NCBI GenBank assembly: GCA_015259035.1
Contig: JABZHC010000017.1
Location: 1-18,082, forward strand
Direction of reading: 5' to 3'
Source of the DNA: Atopobium sp.
GTDB taxonomy: Bacteria > Actinomycetota > Coriobacteriia > Coriobacteriales > Atopobiaceae
DNA: 18,082 nt
The notes under the pieces are model-generated. The model was not told the origin of the DNA and did no database searches. It saw only the letters and a list, made by a program, of their open reading frames with translations. Shown in pieces: positions 7,968 through 14,259 of this stretch. The translations under genes and the position numbers were made by a program. Position 1 is the stretch's first letter. Each line of letters begins with the position of its first letter.

Positions 7968-9850
7968 TGACATATCAGCCCAAACATATGCGACTTTCAG
8001 CAGAGTCTTCTGACGGAACCTTGTCTGAAGAAACTCTGAGCAAGGCTCTTGATCAGACCTTTGATGAGCCTCCTGTAGTGGACACCATTGTTGTTCCAGA
8101 GACGTTTCATCAACCAATTGAGGATGAAGTCTTTGAGCAGATTGTAAGTCAGAAACTCGAAGAGGCCGCTGCTGAAGAGGATAACTCTGAGGCAGATAAC
8201 AGCTCTGTGTCAGACGGCAACTTCGACGCAGGTAATTCTTATAGTGAAGAGGCTTCTTCTGATGAAGAGGATGCTTCTAAGCAAAAAGACTTAAGTCGTT
8301 CTACCTCTATGATGAGCGTACTTGTTCTGATTAGCCGTATTACGGGCTTTTTAAGAACTTGGGCTCAGGCATTTGCTATGGGAGCAACCGTTCTTGCAAG
8401 CTGCTATTCCATTGCAAACACCCTTCCTGACCAGCTCTATGAGCTTGTTGGCGCAGGTATGCTTACCACAGCTTTCTTGCCGGTATATCTCTCTATTAAG
8501 AAGAAGGTTGGACAGGATGAGGCAAACGCCTACACTTCCAACCTGCTTTCCATTGTTGTTGTTGCAACAGGTCTTGTTGCTGTCCTCGGCTTCTTCTTTG
8601 CTGCTGAAGTGGTGTATACACAGTCCTTCTCGGCAGGAGCTGATTTTGATCCAACGCTGGCAGTGTACTTCTTTAGGTTCTTTGTCATAGAGGTTATGCT
8701 GTACTGCTTCTCCACTATTTTCTCTGGTGTTTTGAATGCAGAGCGAGACTACCTCTGGCCAGCTGCGGCTCCTATTTTTAATAACTTTGTCACTACGGCA
8801 TCGTTCTTTGCGTATGCCTTCTTGGTAAACACTAACCCTGAGCTTGGCCTTCTTATTCTTGCATTGGGAAATCCGCTGGGCGTTCTGATTCAGGTTCTGA
8901 TTCAGGTTCCCTCACTTAAACGCAAGGGGATTAAGCTCTCGTGGAGAATTAACCTCAAAGACCCCGCTCTTAAAGAGACGCTTAAGATTGGCGCGCCTGC
9001 TCTGATTGTTGTGGTTGCCACGTTTGTAACTATGTCGGTTCAGACAAGCTCGCAGCTCAGCGTTTCTGCATCGGGCGCTTCTATTGCGGCGTACGCTCGT
9101 CTTTGGTACACGCTGCCATATTCCATTTTGACGGTGCCTATTACTACAGCCCTCTTTACCGAGCTGTCCGATAGCTGGGCAAAAGAGAATATGGATCAGT
9201 TTAAGAAGGACTTCAAGCACGGTATCAACCAGATTCTTTTCTTTACCGTGCCGTTCATGATGTATCTGATGATCTTCTCGATGCCCCTTGTTTCCATTAT
9301 TGGAGCAAGCAAGTTTACAGAAGACCAGCTGCTGTTAACCCAGCAATTCTTGATTGGTCAGTCGCTTGCTTTGCCTCTGTATGGCATTGGTATGTACCTG
9401 CAAAAAGTCTGCTCAGCAATGCGTCGTATGACGCTCTATGCTGTTTCGGCAACACTCGGTTCTGTTGTACAGGTTCTGGTACTGCTGGTGGGTACTTCTC
9501 ACTTTGGCATGATGTTTGTAGCAACTACCTCAGCCATCTTCTATGTGGTTATTGACACCATTATGTTGATTAGCCTGCGTAAACACCTTGGTCAGATTGG
9601 ACTCAAGTCCATGGTGTTTGCGTTTGTTCGTTCAATTCTTTTTGGCCTTGCAGGATCGGCGGCGGCACTTCTGATTATGGTGGGCCTGCGCGCTGTTATT
9701 GGCGTACCGGACGGCCGAGCGCTCTATGGCGTGCTGTATTGCATCTTTGCAGGTATTCCAGCTGTTTTGGTTACCTATGGCTTGGCAATCCTCCTCAAAT
9801 CACCAGAGTCAGCCATGCTTCGTTCACTGGTTTCTCGCGTAAGGTCATAG
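7967..9850 (+). CDS. murJ: MurJ (MviN) lipid II flippase with long acidic N-terminus
   Basis: A 627-residue member of the MurJ/MviN family in the MOP superfamily, which flips lipid II across the cytoplasmic membrane for peptidoglycan synthesis. The core from about residue 113 shows the first-helix signature SRITGFLR, then NTLPDQLYELVGAGMLTTAFLPVY, and hydrophobic segments compatible with 13-14 transmembrane helices. The first ~110 residues are unusual: hydrophilic, rich in Glu, Asp and Ser, probably disordered and cytoplasmic. The position of the essential E. coli Asp39 (in ATDAF) appears to be serine here (LASCY), which I believe also holds for other actinobacterial homologs. The start is GTG, overlapping the ybaK stop by 1 nt, with GAGG at 7956-7959. 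The actinobacterial C-terminal pseudokinase extension is absent. Confidence 0.93.
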   Translation: MTYQPKHMRLSAESSDGTLSEETLSKALDQTFDEPPVVDTIVVPETFHQPIEDEVFEQIVSQKLEEAAAEEDNSEADNSSVSDGNFDAGNSYSEEASSDEEDASKQKDLSRSTSMMSVLVLISRITGFLRTWAQAFAMGATVLASCYSIANTLPDQLYELVGAGMLTTAFLPVYLSIKKKVGQDEANAYTSNLLSIVVVATGLVAVLGFFFAAEVVYTQSFSAGADFDPTLAVYFFRFFVIEVMLYCFSTIFSGVLNAERDYLWPAAAPIFNNFVTTASFFAYAFLVNTNPELGLLILALGNPLGVLIQVLIQVPSLKRKGIKLSWRINLKDPALKETLKIGAPALIVVVATFVTMSVQTSSQLSVSASGASIAAYARLWYTLPYSILTVPITTALFTELSDSWAKENMDQFKKDFKHGINQILFFTVPFMMYLMIFSMPLVSIIGASKFTEDQLLLTQQFLIGQSLALPLYGIGMYLQKVCSAMRRMTLYAVSATLGSVVQVLVLLVGTSHFGMMFVATTSAIFYVVIDTIMLISLRKHLGQIGLKSMVFAFVRSILFGLAGSAAALLIMVGLRAVIGVPDGRALYGVLYCIFAGIPAVLVTYGLAILLKSPESAMLRSLVSRVRS

Positions 9851-9851
9851 C

Positions 9852-11909
9852 ATGGCCAGAAGCGGCGCAAAAAACGGTAAAGACAGTTCTCACAACAACC
9901 TTGACCCCAGCTATGTGCCTTCGGGGGCGCCGGGACTTGCGCCGTCATTTTCTTCTGAACCCTCAGATGACCTGGTATCTATTAGGGAGCAGGTTGATCA
10001 GGTACCAACTGATCCAGGTTGCTACCTCTGGAAAGATGGAGCTGGCAAGGTTATATATGTAGGAAAAGCTAAGAACCTGCGTGCTCGTATGAGGCAGTAC
10101 GTTACGCTTCAAGACGACCGCGCCAAGATTCCACTGATGATGCAGGTCGTGCGCAGTTTTGACTACATTGTGGTAGAAAACGAGCACGAAGCACTGGTGC
10201 TGGAGCGCAATCTTATTGCTCAGTATCGTCCGTACTTTAACGTGGACTTTAAAGACGATAAGAGCTATCCCTACATTGCCATTACCGAGTCAGATACTTT
10301 CCCAGCAATTAAATACACGCGCGAGAAACACAAGAAGGGTACGCGCTATTTTGGTCCCTACACTGATTCTTACGCTGCTCGCCAGACCATTGAGACGCTC
10401 AGAAAAGTAGTGCCTATCTGCTCCGCTACGTGCGTGGAGTGGAAGCGCGCTAAGCGTTTGCTTGAAAAAGACCCTGATGGCGCAGCTGTTGCTAACTTGC
10501 TGCTGGCAAAGAAGGGGCGTCCCTGTTTTGACTACCACGTAGGCAAAGGTCCTGGTGTGTGCGTGGGCGCCATTGACACCGTTTCCTATGCAAAGAACGT
10601 CAGGCAGGTAGAGAACTTCCTCCGCGGAAATCGCTCCGAGATTGTCTCTGAGCTTAAAGACCAGATGCAAGAAGCCGCCGCTGACCTGGATTTTGAGAAG
10701 GCAGCTCGGCTCAAGTCCCGTCTGACTTCACTCTCTGATCTTGATGACCGCCAGCAAGTCACATTTCCTACCTCAGTCAACATTGACCTCATTGGTATTT
10801 ATCGAGAAGAAACCATCTCCGCTGCCTGCGTGTTTGTTGTGCGAGAAGGTCGTACCATCCGCTCAGTTGAGTTTATCCTGGACAAAGGCTTGGACGTTTC
10901 CGAGGAAGAGCTGGTTTCGGGCTTCCTAAAGCGCTACTACGACGAAACCGCTGACATTCCCGCAGAGGTTAACCTGCCCATCGATCTTCTCGATGCAGAG
11001 GTTTTGTCCGAGTGGCTGACACAAAAACGAGGCCACAACTGCGTGCTTCACCACCCACAACGTGGCGAGAAGTTCCGTCTTCTTCAGATGGCTTCCGCTA
11101 ACGCTCGTCATGCGCTGATGCGCCACATGATTCGCACGGGTTATGCTGACGACCGTACTAACCAGGCACTTCTTCAGCTTGAAAGCGCACTTGCGCTTGA
11201 CGCGCCGCCACTGCGCATCGAGTGCTTTGATATCTCTACGCTTCACGGCAATTTTACCGTTGCCTCGATGGTGGTCTTTACTAATGGAAAGGCTGATAAA
11301 AGCCAGTATCGCCGCTTTAAGATTCGTGCTGAGCTTGATGAAGCTAATGACTTTGTCTCAATGACAGAAGTCCTGGGCAGAAGGTATAGTCCGGAGCGTA
11401 TGGCAGATGAGCGCTTTGGCTCACGACCTGATTTGCTGGTAGTTGATGGCGGCAAACCTCAGCTGACTGCCGCAATCAATCAGCTTAATGAGTTGGGGCT
11501 GGATATTCCTGTCTGCGGCCTTGCTAAGTCTGATGAGGAAGTCTTTGTACCTTGGGATGACACGCCAATTGTGTTGCCTACAGGGTCAGCTTCTCTGTAC
11601 CTTATCAAGCAAGTCCGTGATGAGTCTCACCGTTTTGCAATTACCTTCCATCGCGAGCTTAGAGATAAGGCAATGACCGTCTCTATTCTGGATGAAATAC
11701 CTGGTGTAGGGCCTAAACGCAAGAAAGACATCATGCGTCATTTTGGCTCTTTTAAACGCCTAAAGGCTGCAAGTGTTGAGGATATCTCTCAGGTAAAAGG
11801 TGTTTCTGTGAACCTGGCAGAAACTATTTATGAAGAGCTTAAAGCTTGGGAAGAATCCTCTATGACTGTACATGAGAAGTTAGATGCAAGGGGAGGAACT
11901 CATGAGTAA
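9852..11909 (+). CDS. uvrC: UvrABC excision nuclease subunit C
   Basis: A 685-residue UvrC, which makes both incisions flanking a lesion held by UvrB. Domains in order: the GIY-YIG nuclease (GCY at 56-58, IYVGKAKNLRAR at 68-79), the central cysteine region, a UVR helical hairpin that contacts UvrB (about 263-297), the RNase H-like second nuclease (IECFDIS from 456, VVDGG at 530-534), and paired helix-hairpin-helix motifs (IPGVGPKRKKDIM; VKGVSVNLAETI; about 613-665). It is longer than E. coli UvrC (610), mainly through a Gly/Ser/Pro-rich stretch of about 45 residues before the nuclease domain. The ATG lies 1 nt after the murJ stop and AAGGT precedes it, so this start is favoured. The end overlaps the next small gene by 8 nt. 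Confidence 0.97.
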   Translation: MARSGAKNGKDSSHNNLDPSYVPSGAPGLAPSFSSEPSDDLVSIREQVDQVPTDPGCYLWKDGAGKVIYVGKAKNLRARMRQYVTLQDDRAKIPLMMQVVRSFDYIVVENEHEALVLERNLIAQYRPYFNVDFKDDKSYPYIAITESDTFPAIKYTREKHKKGTRYFGPYTDSYAARQTIETLRKVVPICSATCVEWKRAKRLLEKDPDGAAVANLLLAKKGRPCFDYHVGKGPGVCVGAIDTVSYAKNVRQVENFLRGNRSEIVSELKDQMQEAAADLDFEKAARLKSRLTSLSDLDDRQQVTFPTSVNIDLIGIYREETISAACVFVVREGRTIRSVEFILDKGLDVSEEELVSGFLKRYYDETADIPAEVNLPIDLLDAEVLSEWLTQKRGHNCVLHHPQRGEKFRLLQMASANARHALMRHMIRTGYADDRTNQALLQLESALALDAPPLRIECFDISTLHGNFTVASMVVFTNGKADKSQYRRFKIRAELDEANDFVSMTEVLGRRYSPERMADERFGSRPDLLVVDGGKPQLTAAINQLNELGLDIPVCGLAKSDEEVFVPWDDTPIVLPTGSASLYLIKQVRDESHRFAITFHRELRDKAMTVSILDEIPGVGPKRKKDIMRHFGSFKRLKAASVEDISQVKGVSVNLAETIYEELKAWEESSMTVHEKLDARGGTHE
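11890..11897 (+). promoter_or_regulatory. Ribosome binding site fixing the start of the 77-aa gene
   Basis: The purine run GGGGAGGA lies inside the uvrC 3' end, 4 nt before the ATG at 11902. An in-frame upstream ATG at 11884 overlaps the approach to this site and has no ribosome site of its own, so 11902 is the preferred start. Confidence 0.75.
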
Positions 11910-12135
11910 AACAGCAGACGAGAAGATTTTGGCACTAGTAAATCCTGACTACATTAAGCGTATTCCGTTTTTTGTCCGTGGTCATGCAACAAGCAAGTCT
12001 TGCGAATATATTGCTCAGAAGCATCCAGAGCTATACGCTACATTTGAGGGTGAACCTAGTGCACAACAAGTTGAAGAGATGGCAAAGATTATCAACGAGC
12101 TCTTTGAGCAAAGGATGAAGAAGCACAATCTCTAA
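11902..12135 (+). CDS. Small conserved-looking protein of unknown function (77 aa)
   Basis: I do not recognise this protein. It is 77 residues, hydrophilic, with no signal peptide or membrane segment, one cysteine, and probably mostly helical. The first half carries NPDYIKRIPFFVRGHATSKS; the second half looks like an amphipathic helix (QQVEEMAKIINELFEQRMKK). It begins within uvrC: ATGAGTAA contains its start and the uvrC stop, an 8-nt overlap with a strong ribosome site, which indicates real translation coupled to uvrC. A strong terminator follows 28 nt after its stop, so it is the last gene of the uvrA operon. In other actinomycetes the genes after uvrC are usually rapZ, yvcK and whiA; those are absent here. 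A repair role is possible from position only. Confidence 0.8.
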   Translation: MSKTADEKILALVNPDYIKRIPFFVRGHATSKSCEYIAQKHPELYATFEGEPSAQQVEEMAKIINELFEQRMKKHNL

Positions 12136-12163
12136 AACCAAATCAAGCGATAGAGTTATTTGT

Positions 12164-12211
12164 AATAAGAATGGCAGCTATGAAGTGTTGTTATGCCATT
12201 CTTATTTTTTT
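12164..12211 (+). terminator. Rho-independent terminator of the uvrA-uvrC operon
   Basis: A perfect 13-bp stem (12164-12176 with 12194-12206) with a 17-nt loop runs straight into a T-run (12205-12211). Classical intrinsic terminator 28 nt after the last gene. Confidence 0.92.
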
Positions 12212-12330
12212 CATTCAACGCTGAAATATAGCCATTGGCCGACAGATGTACTGCTAAAGCATACTCGCACGGAATATCATTAGAGCTACCTAGTCATTAC
12301 TCTTATGTCAATTGCGACAAGCAGTTCTAA

Positions 12331-12497
12331 TGAGGTGACAGCAGATGCAGCGTAGAAAAAGATTTATAAAAGGTCTGTCATTATTGGTAGTTCTTGTTAT
12401 TTGTGGCTTACTGATTAACAACTGGTTTTTTAAGCTGAATACTATGAGACTGCCAGAGTTAAAAAGGCAGGCAGCTCAGTATGTTGTGCAACAATAT
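12331..12497 (+). repeat. 5' repeat block, copy 1 of tandem paralogs
   Basis: This 167-nt block matches 13176-13342 with only three differences. It begins at the shared ribosome site (TGAGGTGACAGCAG) and covers the first 51 codons. Homology stops abruptly on both sides. Confidence 0.95.
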
Positions 12498-12989
12498 AAT
12501 GCTTGTAAAAACGGTTCAAAGTCAGATTTTACTTCTGTTGATAACATTAACTTGGAAGATACAGAGATTGCTGGTCCGTTTTTGGGCGTTAGCAAAGATG
12601 GCCCAGTAGTAATGAACATAACGCTCTATTGGACAATAAGTTCTCATGGAGTTCTTATTGGAACTGTTGAGCAAGATTTGGGAGTCTTTGCTATAAGTGC
12701 ATACACAGGATCTTCATCAGAACTGTGGATTCAAACAAGAAATGCTGGATTGCTGCAAGAAATGAATAAGCAAAAGCTACCGTGCTTGGTTTGGGAAGTT
12801 GCAGGAACAAATGGATGGCCTCCAAGCTATCAATCAGATGGTTATTATGGCCGCTATAGTCCAGCTGACGGAGATTTCGAAATTATAAAAGAAGATTATC
12901 ACGTATCGGAAATTATTAGCTTCCGATTAGGGGAAGAACACTTGGACTTTATGGCAAATCCTGAGCGTGTTGTAGATTTAGTTAAGTAA
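12345..12989 (+). CDS. Membrane-anchored protein of unknown function, paralog A
   Basis: A 214-residue protein that I do not recognise. It starts with a positively charged tip (RRKR, 3-6) and one hydrophobic helix (about 10-29), so it is probably anchored in the membrane with the rest outside the cytoplasm. Cys20 follows LVI, which does not fit a lipoprotein signal well. The outer part has alternating hydrophobic strands (MNITLYWTISS, GTVEQDLGVFAIS), a GWPP motif (157-160) and an acidic tail. GAGGTGA 6 nt before the ATG is a good ribosome site. The next gene is a paralog: residues 1-51 and roughly 171-208 are almost identical, the middle only about half identical. Base composition is visibly more AT-rich than the flanking operons, which suggests later acquisition. 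No function is claimed. Confidence 0.85.
   Translation: MQRRKRFIKGLSLLVVLVICGLLINNWFFKLNTMRLPELKRQAAQYVVQQYNACKNGSKSDFTSVDNINLEDTEIAGPFLGVSKDGPVVMNITLYWTISSHGVLIGTVEQDLGVFAISAYTGSSSELWIQTRNAGLLQEMNKQKLPCLVWEVAGTNGWPPSYQSDGYYGRYSPADGDFEIIKEDYHVSEIISFRLGEEHLDFMANPERVVDLVK
12855..12964 (+). repeat. 3' repeat block, copy 1 of tandem paralogs
   Basis: This 110-nt block matches 13703-13812 with three clustered differences. It codes for the conserved tail YSPADGDFEIIKED through MANPE. Beyond it the two copies diverge again within the last few codons. Confidence 0.95.
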
Positions 12990-13047
12990 TTTTGAGGTGT
13001 TTTCTCTTCTTTAGAACTGAGAAAAATGTTCCTTTCGGTGGGCCTAA

Positions 13048-13200
13048 GGGTTCAATGGTAGTTGGACAAAGGCAAGAATAGACGGTGTCGTGTATGAATT
13101 TGATTAAAAAGGCATTGCAAGAAAAGTCTTAAATCCAAATATCATTCCCGTATCAGTGCCAACTACAGACTTTGGTGAGGTGACAGCAGATGCAGCGTAG
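13048..13200 (+). pseudogene. Possible decayed coding fragment between the paralogs
   Basis: One frame reads GFNGSWTKARIDGVVYEFD, an internal TAA at 13105, then KGIARKVLNPNIIPVS and onward to a TAG at 13198 inside paralog B. It has no start or ribosome site. The pattern of W, DG, a Y/F pair and G faintly recalls wall-binding repeats of surface proteins. Chance is quite possible; treat as a suggestion only. Confidence 0.25.
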
Positions 13201-13342
13201 AAAAAGATTTATAAAAGGTCTGTCATTATTGGTAGCTTTTGTTATTTGTGGCTTACTGATTAACAACTGGTTTTTTAAGCTGAATACTATGAGACTGCCA
13301 GAGTTAAAAAAGCAGGCAGCTCAGTATGTTGTGCAACAATAT
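13176..13342 (+). repeat. 5' repeat block, copy 2 of tandem paralogs
   Basis: Partner of 12331-12497, three mismatches in 167 nt, offset 845 bp. It includes the ribosome site and first 51 codons of paralog B. Confidence 0.95.
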
Positions 13343-13837
13343 GAGAATAAGAAAAATGGTCTTAAGTCTGATTTTGGATCCGCAGGAAATATTGACTTAG
13401 AGACTGCTACTATTTCTGGCCCATTTTTAGGAGTCAGTCAAGCTAACCTACTTATGTTGAATGTAGATTTATATTGGGTAATAAGCTCTCAAGAAACGGT
13501 TGTTGGTACTGTTGAGCAAGATTTGGGGCTATTCGCCATTGGGTCTTATTTTGGAACTCCAAAAATGTGGATTCAAACAAGTAACGCTGGGCTGTTACAA
13601 GAAATGCATAATAGAAATTATAGATGTCTAGTTAGAAGTTTTTGTGGCTTAGGGTTAAGTGGATGGCCGCCACCGTACCTAGCTGATGGTTATTTAGGAA
13701 GTTATAGTCCAGCTGACGGAGATTTCGAAATTATAAAAGAAGATAGTCATGTATCGGAAATTATTAGCTTCCGATTAGGGGAAGAACACTTGGACTTTAT
13801 GGCAAATCCTGAACGAATCCTGGATTTAACCAAGTAA
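13190..13837 (+). CDS. Membrane-anchored protein of unknown function, paralog B
   Basis: A 215-residue paralog of the preceding gene, with the same basic tip, single N-terminal hydrophobic helix and presumed outer domain. Residues 1-51 differ from paralog A at only three positions (V16A, L17F, R41K). About 52-171 are roughly half identical, with a 1-residue gap near 125 and a 2-residue insertion before GWPP. The tail is again nearly identical. Conserved through the variable middle are GPFLGVS, LYW.ISS, GTVEQDLG, WIQT, NAGLLQEM, CLV, GWPP and DGY, which probably mark the structural core. The ribosome site is the same duplicated GAGGTGA. A 200-nt spacer separates it from paralog A, so co-transcription is possible but not shown. 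A hairpin follows at 13862. Function unknown. Confidence 0.85.
   Translation: MQRRKRFIKGLSLLVAFVICGLLINNWFFKLNTMRLPELKKQAAQYVVQQYENKKNGLKSDFGSAGNIDLETATISGPFLGVSQANLLMLNVDLYWVISSQETVVGTVEQDLGLFAIGSYFGTPKMWIQTSNAGLLQEMHNRNYRCLVRSFCGLGLSGWPPPYLADGYLGSYSPADGDFEIIKEDSHVSEIISFRLGEEHLDFMANPERILDLTK
13703..13812 (+). repeat. 3' repeat block, copy 2 of tandem paralogs
   Basis: Partner of 12855-12964, three mismatches in 110 nt. The offset is 848 bp, versus 845 for the 5' block, reflecting the net one-codon insertion in the middle of paralog B. Confidence 0.95.
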
Positions 13838-13861
13838 TTTTAATGAGTTTTCGCTGTTTTA

Positions 13862-13898
13862 AGACAAGGGTCAGTTCATTTTGGGCTGACTCTTGTCT
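13862..13898 (+). terminator. Hairpin terminating the paralog genes
   Basis: A 13-bp stem (13862-13874 with 13886-13898, one G-T pair) with an 11-nt loop lies 24 nt after the paralog B stop. The sequence after it (AATCTTC) is only weakly T-rich, so it may be an inefficient terminator. Confidence 0.65.
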
Positions 13899-13931
13899 AA
13901 TCTTCACAACATATCCGTAATTTCTAAAGGC

Positions 13932-13962
13932 AAACGGTAGTAAATCATCGGTAAACGGTAGT
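13932..13962. repeat. Direct repeat AAACGGTAGT, 21-bp spacing
   Basis: Two exact 10-mers at 13932-13941 and 13953-13962, start to start 21 bp, two helical turns. A third CGGTA core lies at 13949, so the cores sit at 13935, 13949 and 13956, all on a 7-bp register. The second copy abuts TTGACT (13962-13967), a good -35 match, but no matching -10 is found at normal spacing. Resembles a regulator binding site. Confidence 0.6.
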
Positions 13963-14030
13963 TGACTTTGCTTACTACTTATGTAGTTAGTTAAATAATT
14001 TATATATTATACAAGGTAAAATAATAGTAA

Positions 14031-14054
14031 AGCCCGCTAACTGCGGGCCTTCTT
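14031..14054. terminator. GC-rich terminator-like hairpin, orientation unclear
   Basis: GCCCGC (14032-14037) pairs perfectly with GCGGGC (14043-14048) around a 5-nt loop. On the plus strand CTTCTTAG follows; on the minus strand the following sequence is richer in T (TTTACTATTATTTTA). It may act in both directions, or end a short leader transcript. Confidence 0.55.
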
Positions 14055-14122
14055 AGCTGCTATTAAGATTTATATGAAGTAAATAATACAATAAAACACG
14101 TTTTCATATTTTGAGCAGCCAA

Positions 14123-14150
14123 TGGGCGAGAAATTAATACCGTTGGGCGA
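14123..14150. repeat. Direct repeat TGGGCGA, 21-bp spacing
   Basis: Exact 7-mers at 14123-14129 and 14144-14150, start to start 21 bp. The second ends 6 nt before the -35-like hexamer of the transporter promoter candidate, a usual place for activator binding sites. Confidence 0.5.
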
Positions 14151-14156
14151 ACTGTC

Positions 14157-14186
14157 TTCAGACCGAATATCTTTTCTTTCTATAGT
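14157..14186 (+). promoter_or_regulatory. Candidate promoter of the peptide transporter
   Basis: TTCAGA (14157-14162) and TATAGT (14181-14186) are separated by 18 nt and match the main sigma-factor consensus at 4/6 and 5/6. A start near 14193 would leave a leader of about 67 nt containing the hairpin at 14201. Confidence 0.4.
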
Positions 14187-14200
14187 TATGTAGATGTAAG

Positions 14201-14231
14201 CCACACAAGTGGCATTGGTGCCACGTTGTGG
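14201..14231 (+). other. Leader hairpin upstream of the binding-protein gene
   Basis: GTGGCA-TTGG-TGCCAC (14209-14224) extended by an outer CCACA/TGTGG stem across a small internal loop. It ends 16 nt before the ribosome site and has no adjacent T-run, so it is more likely an mRNA-stabilising or regulatory leader structure than a terminator. Confidence 0.55.
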
Positions 14232-14259
14232 CAAGGAGAGTTTTTAGAAAGAGGCAGAA

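Larger units (their letters stand above)
13838..14259. other. 422-nt gene-free AT-rich region
   Basis: No credible gene was found. It contains, in order, a terminator-like hairpin (13862-13898), a 21-bp-spaced direct repeat (13932-13962), a very AT-rich stretch (about 13985-14030), a GC-rich hairpin (14032-14048), a second 21-bp-spaced repeat (14123-14150), a promoter-like pair of hexamers (14157-14186), a leader hairpin (14201-14231) and the ribosome site AAAGAGG (14248-14254) of the peptide-binding protein. Confidence 0.85.

Noticed and set aside
11884..11901. Earlier ATG (11884) as the start of the small gene after uvrC
   Set aside because: No ribosome site precedes it, while GGGGAGGA is ideally spaced for the ATG at 11902; the extra six residues would be encoded by the ribosome site itself.
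12390..12407. Lipoprotein signal in paralog A (Cys20) and paralog B
   Set aside because: The residues before Cys20 are valine/leucine and isoleucine, lacking the small residue required at -1 of a lipobox; a plain membrane anchor is more likely.
13000..13025. TTTTCTC/GAGAAAA inverted repeat after paralog A as a terminator
   Set aside because: A 7-bp AT-rich stem with no following T-run is too weak to support the call.
13932..14150. CRISPR array or integration att sites in the repeat-bearing spacer
   Set aside because: The repeats are 7-10 nt, only two copies each, with no spacer-length regularity of CRISPR arrays and no cas, integrase or tRNA gene nearby.
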